Shown: positions 55,072 through 62,553, counted from the first letter of the stretch. The stretch: DNA of 64,000 nucleotides from Halalkalibacter suaedae (GCF_017939705.1 NZ_JAGKSQ010000003.1:493584-557583), one strand, 5' to 3'. Translations and numbers: made by a program. The notes: generated by a model from the letters alone, not told the origin.

Positions 55072-56889
55072 TTAACTTGATATTGAAAGAACCTCTTTTG
55101 GTTCTTTCTTGCGATTCGCTAAGCCAACAATACTCTCTCGTAATGATTTCTTATCCATAAGTGAAAACGTTACGATCAACTCTTCAATCTCATCAATAAA
55201 TAGATCTGATGTTTTACCGATATAAATTTTCGGGTGAATTTGTTCTTCATGAACTTCATTTTCATTTAATAACTCTTCAAATAGTTTCTCACCAGGCCTC
55301 ATCCCAGTAAATTCAATTCCTATTTCGTCAACCGAATGACCAGAGAGCTTAATGAGGTTTCTCGCTAAGTCGACGATTTTAATCGGATCACCCATATCGA
55401 GAACGAAGGTTTCTCCACCCTGTGCTAGGCTACCTGCTTGGATGACAAGCCTTGATGCCTCTGGAATCGTCATAAAGTAACGAATCATATCAGGATGTGT
55501 TACGGTGACTGGACCTCCTTTTTCAATTTGTTTCTTAAACAAAGGAATAACACTCCCACGACTTCCAAGGACGTTTCCGAATCGGACCGTAATGAACTTA
55601 GTTTGATTCGTTTGATCCATTTTCTGAATTACCATTTCAGACAAACGCTTCGTCGCCCCCATCACACTCGTTGGATTCACTGCTTTATCGGAGGAGATCA
55701 TCACAAATGTCTCAACATTGTTCCAACTTGCTGCTTGAGCTACATTCATTGTGCCGATTAAATTATTTTTGATCGCCTCTTCGGGATTACGTTCCATTAA
55801 AGGGACATGCTTATGGGCCGCTGCATGATAGATTAGATTTGGCCTATACTGATCCATAATAATATTCATTTTTTGGACATCCTGAATATCAGCAATCTCC
55901 GTCACAAATTCAATACCAGTATGCTTATAACGCTCCTTTAGCTCCATCTCAATCGAGTAAATACTATTCTCACCATGTCCAAGTAATACTAGCTTCTTTG
56001 GCGAAAATGCTGAGACTTGACGGCAAATCTCCGACCCAATCGAGCCTCCTGCACCCGTAACGAGAACGACTTTGTCTGTAATCGATTCAGATATCGTTTT
56101 ACTATCTAATTCAATTGGTTCTCTTCCTAATAGATCCTCCACTTGCACATCCCTAAACTGATTTACAGATACTTTACCTGTGACTAAATCTTCAAGCATC
56201 GGCAAAATTTGTGTCCGAGCTGATGTTTTGGCACACTCTTGAAAGATGTAATTTAATTGTCTTTTACTTAATGATGGAATGGCAATGACGATATGTTCTA
56301 TGCTCAGGCTATCCACAGCATCTTTGATCTTTTTGATGCCGCCAAATACAGGAATCCCCAAAATATCAAGTTGATGTTTGCGGTGGTTATCGTCAATAAA
56401 TGCTACCGGGTGAAGTGAATTCGCATTATTAAGTAGCTGGCGAGCGACCATCGTACCAGCTGCACCTGCACCAATAATTAACGTTCTAACCCTTTCTTCT
56501 CCAGTCGACATATAAGTATCCCGAACAACTCTCCACCAAAAACGCGAACCCCCAACTAGGAGTATGTGGAGAATCCAAGTATTTACAAGAAATCGAATGG
56601 GCAGTTCTTGAGTGAATAGTAGCTGAGAGATTGCAACAGAAACCGCAGAAAAAGTCACGATTTTACAAATAATAATTAGCTCTCCGATGCTAGCGTATTC
56701 CCAAGCTTTTTTGTATAACTTATATCCAAATGAAAAAATATGATGACTAAGTAATAGTGCACTTACAGTAATGATAGCCGGTGTAGTAAAGTATGTATCA
56801 TGAACAAGGTAGCTACTTAAAAGGACGGTTAATAGGATAAGAATAGAATCTATAATAATTAGTAAAGGTAACCTTTGTTGATAAGCCAA
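55072..56889 (-). CDS. epsC: Membrane NDP-sugar 4,6-dehydratase/epimerase (EpsC/CapD-type)
   Basis: 605 residues from a TTG 6 bases after GGAGGG (the open frame continues to an ATG at 56907, but that puts the ribosome-binding site inside the gene). Four N-terminal TM segments, a CoA-binding-like Rossmann domain (LIIGAGAAGTMVAR), then the short-chain dehydratase domain VLVTGAGGSIGSEICRQ with SSDKAVNPTSVMGATKR as catalytic region. It converts UDP-GlcNAc to the 4-keto-6-deoxy sugar used by the EpsN-type aminotransferase. Follows the small 44-residue gene with an 18-base gap. Confidence 0.94.
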   Translation of the reverse strand: MAYQQRLPLLIIIDSILILLTVLLSSYLVHDTYFTTPAIITVSALLLSHHIFSFGYKLYKKAWEYASIGELIIICKIVTFSAVSVAISQLLFTQELPIRFLVNTWILHILLVGGSRFWWRVVRDTYMSTGEERVRTLIIGAGAAGTMVARQLLNNANSLHPVAFIDDNHRKHQLDILGIPVFGGIKKIKDAVDSLSIEHIVIAIPSLSKRQLNYIFQECAKTSARTQILPMLEDLVTGKVSVNQFRDVQVEDLLGREPIELDSKTISESITDKVVLVTGAGGSIGSEICRQVSAFSPKKLVLLGHGENSIYSIEMELKERYKHTGIEFVTEIADIQDVQKMNIIMDQYRPNLIYHAAAHKHVPLMERNPEEAIKNNLIGTMNVAQAASWNNVETFVMISSDKAVNPTSVMGATKRLSEMVIQKMDQTNQTKFITVRFGNVLGSRGSVIPLFKKQIEKGGPVTVTHPDMIRYFMTIPEASRLVIQAGSLAQGGETFVLDMGDPIKIVDLARNLIKLSGHSVDEIGIEFTGMRPGEKLFEELLNENEVHEEQIHPKIYIGKTSDLFIDEIEELIVTFSLMDKKSLRESIVGLANRKKEPKEVLSISS

Positions 56890-56907
56890 CTTCTTCCCTC
56901 CATTCAT

Positions 56908-57042
56908 CTATAGACGCATTGTTCTAATTTCTATCGCATAGTCTAGTAGCTTTTTTAACTCTTCTAGTTGTTCCTTTGTCGCATCTTGCTTGATATACCG
57001 AACTGCCTTTCTAATTGATTTGGGATATTTGTCTAGATTCAT
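56908..57042 (-). CDS. Small hypothetical protein between epsB- and epsC-type genes
   Basis: 44 codons, ATG 9 bases after AAAGGAG. The product (MNLDKYPKSIRKAVRYIKQD..., then LEELKKLLDYAIEIRTMRL) is basic and forms two amphipathic helices. It lies between the EAR-like RNA and epsC and nearly abuts the epsC ribosome-binding site. Helical pattern recalls small Spo0E-like or DegR-type regulators, but I claim no family. Confidence 0.6.
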   Translation of the reverse strand: MNLDKYPKSIRKAVRYIKQDATKEQLEELKKLLDYAIEIRTMRL

Positions 57043-57056
57043 CTAACACACTCCTT

Positions 57057-57118
57057 TATTTATTTAAGTATTTTAACGACCCAGTCTAACTGAATCGGTA
57101 AAATACTTAAATAAATAA
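57057..57118. repeat. Perfect 20-base inverted repeat ahead of the small eps gene
   Basis: TTATTTATTTAAGTATTTTA (57057-57076) is exactly complementary to 57099-57118, and an inner CGA/TCG pair extends the stem. On the transcript the AAAGGAG ribosome-binding site of the 44-codon gene follows directly after this AT-rich hairpin. No U-tract follows, so it is not a normal terminator. Confidence 0.85.
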
Positions 57119-57235
57119 TGGGCATTCAACCCGTCCTCACACCACACTTTTGATGACAAGCATCTAAGGTCTTACAACCCACAGCATGATCGAGTGCCTG
57201 CTATTATAATGGTAAGTAGGCATCACCAATTCAAT
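57119..57235 (-). ncRNA. Candidate EAR (eps-associated RNA, Rfam epsC-type) antitermination element
   Basis: This noncoding stretch lies between the epsB- and epsC-type genes, exactly where the EAR element sits in Bacillus eps operons. On the minus strand it is G-rich and structured: TGCCT..AGGCA, GGT-TGTAAG-ACC, GATG-CTTGT-CATC and GGG-TTGAAT-GCCC hairpins in a row, unlike the flanking AT-rich DNA. EAR promotes processive read-through of terminators in long polysaccharide operons, which suits this 24-kb unit with an internal terminator. Position and folding are seen; identity as EAR was judged by eye and needs a covariance-model search. Confidence 0.6.
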
Positions 57236-57265
57236 AAATTAATATATTCTTAACAAAGTTAACGC

Positions 57266-57281
57266 GTTCTCAATAAAGAAC
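57266..57281. promoter_or_regulatory. SinR-type operator inside the eps operon
   Basis: GTTCTCAATAAAGAAC, upstream of the EAR-like RNA and just past the epsB-type stop (minus strand). A further GTTC lies at 57287. It could control an internal promoter or block elongation; no clear promoter was found. Confidence 0.55.
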
Positions 57282-57304
57282 ATAATGTTCAAAAAAAAGA
57301 CAGA

Positions 57305-57973
57305 TTAACCTTTAAATATTTTCGTCGAGCGTTTCCCATTTAAAATAACACCTAAAAACTTTGCATTCGCTATTTCTAAGGCTTTTTTTGCTTCTAATGC
57401 TAATACATCTTCTGTCCTACGATTTCTAACGACTAAGATGACCCCATCAGAACGGTTAGCTAGAATTTTTGTATCTGGGTCTTCAAGAATACCTGGCGTA
57501 TCGATAATCACAAAGTCGTATTTCCCCTTAGCTTCTTCCATTAATTTATCCATAAGCATTGACTTAAATAATTTTTCAGTATTGAGCGGGATAGGACCAC
57601 TTGTAAGAAGGTGTAATCTATTCGTTTCTGTTTGATTAATGACTTCTTCTAATAATTTTTGACCAGCCAAAATATTAGTGAGTCCAAATGTATTTTTAAT
57701 TCTAAAGAACATATTTAGCATTGGAGTTTTAATACTTGCATCAATCAGTAAAACCTTCTTTCCCTCTCTTGCTAATGAATAAGCTATATTTGTCGCCGTG
57801 GTTGATTTTCCCTCTCCTCTAGTTGGAGAGGTAATCGCTATTGAGCGACAATTATTTTCAATTGAAGAAAATTCTATATTTGTCCTAATTCGGTTGTACT
57901 CTTCAGTTATGATTGCATTAAAGTGATCAGAAACTACATTAACATTTCTTCTTGAAAACATATTAAGAACCAA
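57305..57973 (-). CDS. epsB: CpsD/CapB-type tyrosine kinase (EpsB-like)
   Basis: 222 residues from a TTG that follows AGGTGA; it overlaps the upstream gene by 11 bases. BY-kinase motifs: EEYNRIRTNIEFSS, Walker A TSPTRGEGKSTTATNIA, Walker A' VLLIDAS and Walker B FVIIDTPG. With the transmembrane adaptor encoded upstream it regulates polymer length and synthesis. The C-terminus (LNGKRSTKIFKG) has no tyrosine cluster, and the A' box lacks the second acidic residue of the usual DADLRxP form, so autophosphorylation may be absent or altered. Confidence 0.88.
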   Translation of the reverse strand: MVLNMFSRRNVNVVSDHFNAIITEEYNRIRTNIEFSSIENNCRSIAITSPTRGEGKSTTATNIAYSLAREGKKVLLIDASIKTPMLNMFFRIKNTFGLTNILAGQKLLEEVINQTETNRLHLLTSGPIPLNTEKLFKSMLMDKLMEEAKGKYDFVIIDTPGILEDPDTKILANRSDGVILVVRNRRTEDVLALEAKKALEIANAKFLGVILNGKRSTKIFKG

Positions 57974-58673
57974 TAGTCTCACCTCTTAATTGAGCAGCAG
58001 TTTGCTTCATTTTATTCTTCTCTATACTTTTATTATTGATTTTTGAGACTGTTCCAAGTACTGGTGCTTCTAATAATCTCTCAATATCCCTAACAGTTTT
58101 CAACCGATTGTCCAGACTATCAAGTAGAAAAACGAAGCCAATCCCAACGATTAGACCAAACATAAAGCTTATAAAAACAATTCGATTTGTTTGTGGATTA
58201 ATTGGTTGTTGACCATCCTTAACAATTGCTTCAGCAAAAAGATCTACATTATTAAAGTTTAGAATTGTAGCGATCTCACGCTTATATACATTCGCTAATG
58301 TGTTTGCAATGAGTGCAGCTTCTTCTGGATTCGGATGACTGACGGTCAACTTAACAATTCGAGAGTTTTCAACACTCTCTACCCTAATTTGACTACTAAG
58401 TGATTCAACTGATTGATTCAAAGATAAATCATTGATAACCGCTTCGAGAATCGGAGGCTCTTTAATAACTACCTTAAGCGTATTTATTAGGTCTGTACTT
58501 TCATGAATGATAATCCTCGAAGATGCTTCATAGAGTGGTGTTGGTTTAGAAAGATAATTATAGATCAACCCTGCCGAAGTTGTAAGAATCGTAAACACCG
58601 TGATAACCCAAAAATATTTCTTTAATACTATAATCATCTTTTTGATTTCAATTTCTTTGCCCTCTTGTTCCAA
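57963..58673 (-). CDS. epsA: Wzz/CapA-type chain-length regulator and kinase adaptor (EpsA-like)
   Basis: 236 residues from a TTG that follows GGGTGA; an ATG at 58715 is open but has no ribosome-binding site and would place a SinR-like site in the coding region. Two TM segments (near residues 20-40 and 165-190) flank an extracytoplasmic domain with the Wzz-type pattern PTPLYEASSRIIIHESTD and NPEEAALIANTLANVYKREI; the C-terminal P-x-x-x-x-R box and short cytoplasmic tail bind and activate the kinase. First gene of the eps operon. Confidence 0.88.
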   Translation of the reverse strand: MEQEGKEIEIKKMIIVLKKYFWVITVFTILTTSAGLIYNYLSKPTPLYEASSRIIIHESTDLINTLKVVIKEPPILEAVINDLSLNQSVESLSSQIRVESVENSRIVKLTVSHPNPEEAALIANTLANVYKREIATILNFNNVDLFAEAIVKDGQQPINPQTNRIVFISFMFGLIVGIGFVFLLDSLDNRLKTVRDIERLLEAPVLGTVSKINNKSIEKNKMKQTAAQLRGETIGS

Positions 58674-58697
58674 TCTATTCACCCACTTTTGATTTTT

Positions 58698-58713
58698 GTT
58701 CTTAATAAAGCAC
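58698..58713. promoter_or_regulatory. Degenerate SinR-type operator in the eps leader
   Basis: GTTCTTAATAAAGCAC, one base off a full palindrome, 25 bases before the chosen epsA start and downstream of the main promoter. Confidence 0.45.
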
Positions 58714-58771
58714 ATAAAATTTTAAAAAAACTGACTCCTTAATGTATCTTGCACACGTCTTAATTTATTTC

Positions 58772-58800
58772 ATTTTAGTTCTTTATAAAGAACGTGTCAA
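58772..58800 (-). promoter_or_regulatory. eps promoter with SinR-type operator filling the spacer
   Basis: On the minus strand TTGACA (58795-58800), a 17-base spacer and TAAAAT (58772-58777) form a near-consensus sigma-A promoter. Sixteen of the 17 spacer bases are the palindrome GTTCTTTATAAAGAAC (58778-58793), the SinR operator form. A protein bound there would cover both boxes and block polymerase. Confidence 0.85.
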
Positions 58801-58917
58801 TAGTTTAATTCAATAAATAAAAACCGAACCTATAGACCTATAAATGTCTAAATATAGTATGTAATTACATTTTAATAGGACAATCAATTCATTATAAAGG
58901 ATTTTTTCTGATTATTT

Positions 58918-58963
58918 GTTTACTATAAAGAACAAAACAGATACAATGTTCTTTAAAGAGAAC
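58918..58963 (+). promoter_or_regulatory. Divergent promoter with two SinR-type operators
   Basis: TTTACT (58919-58924), a 17-base gap and TACAAT (58942-58947) form a sigma-A promoter for the rightward genes. An imperfect operator GTTTACTATAAAGAAC (58918-58933) overlaps the -35 region, and a full one, GTTCTTTAAAGAGAAC (58948-58963), starts right after the -10. Confidence 0.8.
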
Positions 58964-58981
58964 AAAAGAAAGGATGTGTAT

Positions 58982-59365
58982 TTGGTGTATATAGCTGAGT
59001 TCTATGGAGAACCTCTTGATGGTGAGCTAAACATCCATAGTATTAATCAAAAGGAAGCCTGTTCTAAGACTTCAATTGTAAGAGTACTGACTTTCTCAAG
59101 CAGTTCTATCATTTTTGTTAGTGATTTAAAATTTCCTCTACTAGAATCTGTTATCTATCGGATCTGCGTTAAAATACATAAAACAGATTTAGAATTATTC
59201 GGAAATATTACGTCAATACTTAAGTCAGATCAAGGAAAGGCTAGTCTCTATGAACTTACTTATATCCTCAATAAACGACCTATGCTGCAAGGAGAATTGG
59301 TTACCCATCATAAACGCTATTTGCAAAAGTACCATGAAAGCCAAGCTTTTAATAAAATTGAATAA
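58982..59365 (+). CDS. PilZ-like beta-barrel protein of unknown function, next to the eps promoter
   Basis: 127 residues from a TTG 7 bases after AAAGGA (the GTG at 58985 is equally placed); an open extension to 58916 would run through the promoter. The strand pattern (SIVRVLTFSSSSIIFVSDLK, then VIYRICVKIHKTDLELFGNI) resembles a PilZ beta-barrel, but the RxxxR and D/NxSxxG c-di-GMP motifs are missing, with SSSS in place of the SxxG turn. A 15-base gap leads to the slrR-like gene, so they form one transcript. Fold assignment is tentative. Confidence 0.5.
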   Translation: MVYIAEFYGEPLDGELNIHSINQKEACSKTSIVRVLTFSSSSIIFVSDLKFPLLESVIYRICVKIHKTDLELFGNITSILKSDQGKASLYELTYILNKRPMLQGELVTHHKRYLQKYHESQAFNKIE

Positions 59366-59380
59366 GAAGGGGATTCGTTC

Positions 59381-59593
59381 ATGAACGGAAGGAGCATAAG
59401 AGATCTGAGAAAAAGTAAAGGTATGTCTTTAAATGAACTAGCTCAGGTTTCTGGAGTATCTAAATCTTATATTAGTTATATTGAACGTGGTTTACAGAAA
59501 AATCCAAGTATTATCGTCTTAAAAAAAATCTCAGAAGCACTAAATATCGAATTCATCACCTTACTTGAATCAATGCACGAAGTAAAGCAATAG
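59381..59593 (+). CDS. SinR/SlrR-like HTH regulator lacking the dimerisation domain
   Basis: 70 residues, only the XRE-type helix-turn-helix: RDLRKSKGMSLNELAQVSGV, then SKSYISYIERGLQKNPSII, nearly the same recognition helix as the SinR gene 50 bases away. It has none of the C-terminal SinI-binding region. It occupies the position of slrR, divergent from eps, as in Bacillus subtilis. It should recognise similar operators but be immune to SinI. Whether it represses, activates or blocks SinR is unknown. Confidence 0.85.
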   Translation: MNGRSIRDLRKSKGMSLNELAQVSGVSKSYISYIERGLQKNPSIIVLKKISEALNIEFITLLESMHEVKQ

Positions 59594-59599
59594 ATTAGA

Positions 59600-59643
59600 T
59601 ACAAAAATCCCCTTTACATTTAATAGTAAGGGGGAATTTTTTA
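59600..59643. terminator. Bidirectional terminator between slr-like and sinR
   Basis: AAAAATCCCCTTTAC pairs with GTAAGGGGGAATTTTTT (one mismatch or bulge) around a short loop. T-runs on both strands let it serve both convergent genes. Confidence 0.9.
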
Positions 59644-59979
59644 GTTATCAATATCAGGTTGTTTTTTTCGCCATTTGTTAAATTCCAAGTACTCACGGAA
59701 TTGTTCCTTACTAATCCCGGAATTCATAGCCTCTTTTACAAGCTCCATCCACGATTCATCAAGCTGAGCTTGATCTTGATTTTGTCCTATATTCAACAAT
59801 GTTTCAACTGAAACACCTAAAACAGCTGCAACTTTTTCAAGAAATTGAATAGATGGATTCGATTGAATATTTCGCTCGATCGAACTTAAATATGATTTAG
59901 CCACTCCTGCTCTTTCCGCTAGTTCGGATAAAGATAAACCTCTCTCAAGTCTATACCTTTTAACTTGCTCTCCTATCAT
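59641..59979 (-). CDS. sinR: SinR, master repressor of biofilm matrix genes
   Basis: 112 residues, the same length as Bacillus subtilis SinR. N-terminal HTH: YRLERGLSLSELAERAGVAK, then SYLSSIERNIQSNPSIQFL. C-terminal dimerisation/SinI-binding hook: SWMELVKEAMNSGISKEQFR, then EYLEFNKWRKKQ. SinR tetramers bind GTTCTYT sites and repress eps and matrix genes until SinI pairs with this hook. Palindromes of that type are present at eps, slr-like, sinI and lasso promoters in this window. sinI lies 107 bases upstream on the same strand. Confidence 0.95.
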   Translation of the reverse strand: MIGEQVKRYRLERGLSLSELAERAGVAKSYLSSIERNIQSNPSIQFLEKVAAVLGVSVETLLNIGQNQDQAQLDESWMELVKEAMNSGISKEQFREYLEFNKWRKKQPDIDN

Positions 59980-60086
59980 CTCGTTACCTTTTCCTCTCTG
60001 ACGTGTTACTGCTATTATAGCAGGGTATAGAATGTTCTGTAAATAAGTCTCCCTGCTTATTGTAGATACTCGAAACTTTATGTACT

Positions 60087-60206
60087 TTATGTCTTAGAGG
60101 TTTGACTATAAAAATAATCTTTAATTTCGTCCACCGTTAGTCCTAATTCCTTTGCTTCTAGAAAAAGCCTTATCCATTCGTAATCAACAGAGTCCTTCTT
60201 ATCCAT
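60087..60206 (-). CDS. sinI: SinI antirepressor
   Basis: 39 residues, ATG 8 bases after AAGGTGA; too short for standard callers. VDYEWIRLFLEAKELGLTVD, then EIKDYF, is the SinI hook and matches the C-terminus of SinR and the riboswitch-controlled gene at 24673. It dimerises with SinR and releases it from operators. Gene order sinI-sinR is as in Bacillus. A CTGCTAT/ATAGCAG hairpin and a GTTCTGT half-site lie between sinI and sinR (about 60009-60040). Confidence 0.88.
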   Translation of the reverse strand: MDKKDSVDYEWIRLFLEAKELGLTVDEIKDYFYSQTSKT

Positions 60207-60261
60207 CAATATTCTCACCTTCTAGTTTTAATATTCAAATGAAAGAGATGTATGTAATAAG

Positions 60262-60345
60262 GTTCTGTATTGTCTTCTTTCACTCAAACACTGTTCTTTT
60301 TAAAGAACTTATGGTGATTATAGTATGTTCTTTCATAATTGAAAA
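60262..60345 (-). promoter_or_regulatory. sinI promoter with SinR-type operators
   Basis: On the minus strand TTTTCA (60340-60345), 17 bases, TATAAT (60317-60322). An AAAGAAC half-site lies in the spacer (60327-60333), a full palindrome GTTCTTTTTAAAGAAC (60293-60308) follows the -10, and a half-site GTTCTGT is at 60262. Another AAAGAAC lies at 60429. This arrangement points to feedback by SinR on its own operon. I found no obvious Spo0A box. Confidence 0.75.
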
Positions 60346-60439
60346 CTTTACTTATTAGAGAAATCATGTACTAATTCATGATTTGCTCTCATTTTCACTT
60401 TTTTTCTCTTGTTTCCTTTGTTTCTTATAAAGAACAAAA

Positions 60440-60478
60440 TAAATAGAAACCTCCATCTACCAGAGGTTTCTATTTATC
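60440..60478 (-). terminator. Intrinsic terminator of the MtnE-like gene
   Basis: AAATAGAAACCTC pairs with GAGGTTTCTATTT around CATCTACCA; the stem begins at the stop codon of the aminotransferase, and T-rich DNA follows on the minus strand. Confidence 0.85.
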
Positions 60479-61650
60479 TAAAAAAGCTTCAAAGCTCCAA
60501 TTCTATCCATTGCTTCACGAAGCAACTCTTCCTCACATAACAGACCAATACGTACATATCCTTCTCCGTGCTTACCAAAACCAATACCTGGTGCAACAAC
60601 TACCCTAGCCTCTTCTAGCAAAAGGTCGGCAAATGCCTCTGATGTATAACCGTTAGGAACAGGAAACCAGGCGAAAAAGGATCCTTTGGGGGCTTGAACC
60701 TTCCAGCCGATTGTATGTGCTGCATCAACCAAAGCTTTTCTTCTTTGATCATACATATCAACCAACTTGCTGACGCTCTCTTGGTCTGCTTTCAATGCAT
60801 AAGCTGCCGCCTCTTGAATGCCACCGAAAAGACTACAATAATAGTGTTCCTGCAAAAGTTCAATCGCTTTAATTACACTGGGATTCCCAACAACAAAACC
60901 GACACGCCATCCTGCCATATTATACGTTTTGGACAATGTCAGCATCTCAACTCCAACTTCTTTTGCTCCAGCGAACTGAAGAAAACTAAGTGGCTTTTTT
61001 CCGTCAAAGCCGATGGCTCCGTAAGCAAAGTCATGAACAACACAAACATTATGCTCATTTGCATGTTGAATCGTTTCTTCAAATAATTCTTTTGTCGCAA
61101 TAGCCCCCGTTGGATTATTAGGATAATTCAGAAACATTAACTTAGCTCTTTCCCAAACATCTATCGGAATGTTATTGAAGTTTGGTAAAAAGTCGTTATC
61201 ACTTTCCAAAGGCATTTCATGCATTTTCGCTCCTGCAAGTGCTATACCGGACCAATAATCAGGATAGCCAGGATCAGGTACAAGTGCAAGATCGTCTTTA
61301 TTTAATAGGCACTGACTAATTTCAACTAGACCCGTTTTAGTACCTGGTAATATTGCAATTTCTGACTCTGGATCTACAGTTACATTGAATTCCCTTTTAT
61401 AATAATCTCTCACTGCCTCTTTTAAAAATGGATAGCCACTAAAAGGAGGATACTTATGGTAAAGTGGATTATCGGCAGCATTCTTGAGCTGTTCTACAAT
61501 CTCTTTCGGAGTGGGTTGATCTGGATTTCCTTGTCCTAAATTAATCACATCATCATGTCTTTTCTTTACTTCTGCTACCTTATTCACTAACTTCGCAAAA
61601 AATTGTTCAGGCAATCGATCAAGTGCATTCGAAAATTCAAATGTTTTCAT
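60478..61650 (-). CDS. PLP-dependent aminotransferase, MtnE-like
   Basis: 390 residues from the ATG after GAGGTGA; a 15-codon extension is open but overlaps the upstream terminator. Class I fold: VINLGQGNPDQPTPKEIVEQ, PDPGYPDYWSGIALAGAKM, LNYPNNPTGA, DFAYGAIGFDG and LSKTYNMAGWRVGF with the PLP lysine. The sequence follows Bacillus MtnE (2-keto-4-methylthiobutyrate transaminase of methionine salvage) closely, but no other mtn gene or SAM riboswitch is nearby, so the substrate may be another keto acid. Confidence 0.85.
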   Translation of the reverse strand: MKTFEFSNALDRLPEQFFAKLVNKVAEVKKRHDDVINLGQGNPDQPTPKEIVEQLKNAADNPLYHKYPPFSGYPFLKEAVRDYYKREFNVTVDPESEIAILPGTKTGLVEISQCLLNKDDLALVPDPGYPDYWSGIALAGAKMHEMPLESDNDFLPNFNNIPIDVWERAKLMFLNYPNNPTGAIATKELFEETIQHANEHNVCVVHDFAYGAIGFDGKKPLSFLQFAGAKEVGVEMLTLSKTYNMAGWRVGFVVGNPSVIKAIELLQEHYYCSLFGGIQEAAAYALKADQESVSKLVDMYDQRRKALVDAAHTIGWKVQAPKGSFFAWFPVPNGYTSEAFADLLLEEARVVVAPGIGFGKHGEGYVRIGLLCEEELLREAMDRIGALKLF

Positions 61651-61669
61651 ATTCAGTTCACCTCTAAAA

Positions 61670-61722
61670 AAGGGAGCTGCCCCTAAGGCCAACATACCTC
61701 TTGGACACTCCCTTAGTTCTTT
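61670..61722 (-). terminator. Terminator between the nitroreductase and MtnE-like genes
   Basis: On the minus strand AAGGGAG pairs with CTCCCTT, followed by TTTTAG, with a second internal stem (GGCCTTAGGGGC region). Confidence 0.7.
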
Positions 61723-61738
61723 TTCATTAGATCAACTA

Positions 61739-62464
61739 TTATTTTAAGAATCCTTGTTTCTTCATATGATTCCCAACCTCTTTGCGTTTCGGTGTAGAAA
61801 AGTGATGGGCCATATGCTCTGTCCATGTATCTTTTCTTTTGCCATTTGTACGTTCACTATAGTACAAAGATATTGTTTGATCATACTCCTCAAGAGCTTC
61901 CCCTATGATTTCTTGATTATAGCGTTCCTCGTGGATAACAGCCCGCTTTGGCATCCTTGGTTTTTGATCTGGATCTTGATCTGGATAACCAACACATAAT
62001 CCCATAACAGGGAACGTATATTGTGGTAACTCTAACAAAGTTGAGATAGCTTCTGGATCATTACGAATCCCGCCAATCATTACACCACCAAGCCCTTGTG
62101 CACGAGCAGCAAGTAACATATTCTGTGCAACTAATGCGGCATCAATACTACCAACTAATACTTGCTCTTGCTCTCCTACTTCAAACGGCTGATCATGCTT
62201 TTCACTTGCTTGCTTTAGACGATAGAAATCAGCACAAATAACGAAAAATACTGGACATTTCTCTACATATACTTGATTACCTGCTAGAGCCGCTAATTGT
62301 TTCTTCTTTTCTTCATCCTTAATAACAAGAATGCTATACGCTTGAACATGATGGGATGTTGGAGCCCATTGCCCAGACTCTGTAATAAGATCAATTTGAT
62401 TATCAGTTAACGGGCTTTCTTTAAAAGCACGAATCGATCGATGACTCTTTATTAATTCTATCAT
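61739..62464 (-). CDS. NADPH-dependent oxidoreductase (NfrA/nitroreductase family)
   Basis: 241 residues. The FMN-binding N-terminus SHRSIRAFKESPLTDNQID and WAPTSHHVQAYSILVI, the mid-region GSIDAALVAQNMLLAARAQG and LGGVMIGGIRNDPEAI, and the late CVGYPDQDP are the usual NfrA/NfsA landmarks. Members reduce nitro compounds, FMN or quinones with NADPH and are often stress-induced. Divergent from the DUF418 gene with a 89-base shared promoter region. Confidence 0.92.
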   Translation of the reverse strand: MIELIKSHRSIRAFKESPLTDNQIDLITESGQWAPTSHHVQAYSILVIKDEEKKKQLAALAGNQVYVEKCPVFFVICADFYRLKQASEKHDQPFEVGEQEQVLVGSIDAALVAQNMLLAARAQGLGGVMIGGIRNDPEAISTLLELPQYTFPVMGLCVGYPDQDPDQKPRMPKRAVIHEERYNQEIIGEALEEYDQTISLYYSERTNGKRKDTWTEHMAHHFSTPKRKEVGNHMKKQGFLK

Positions 62465-62553
62465 TATGAATCTCCTTTTTTTTCCTGTAATTCTTGTGAT
62501 TGTGTTAACAGTAACTTACAATAATTAGAGAGTATTTGTAAAGGAGAACGTCT

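Noticed and set aside
60478..61735. SAM riboswitch ahead of the MtnE-like gene
   Set aside because: The upstream region is a short terminator hairpin; none of the S-box conserved sequence is present.
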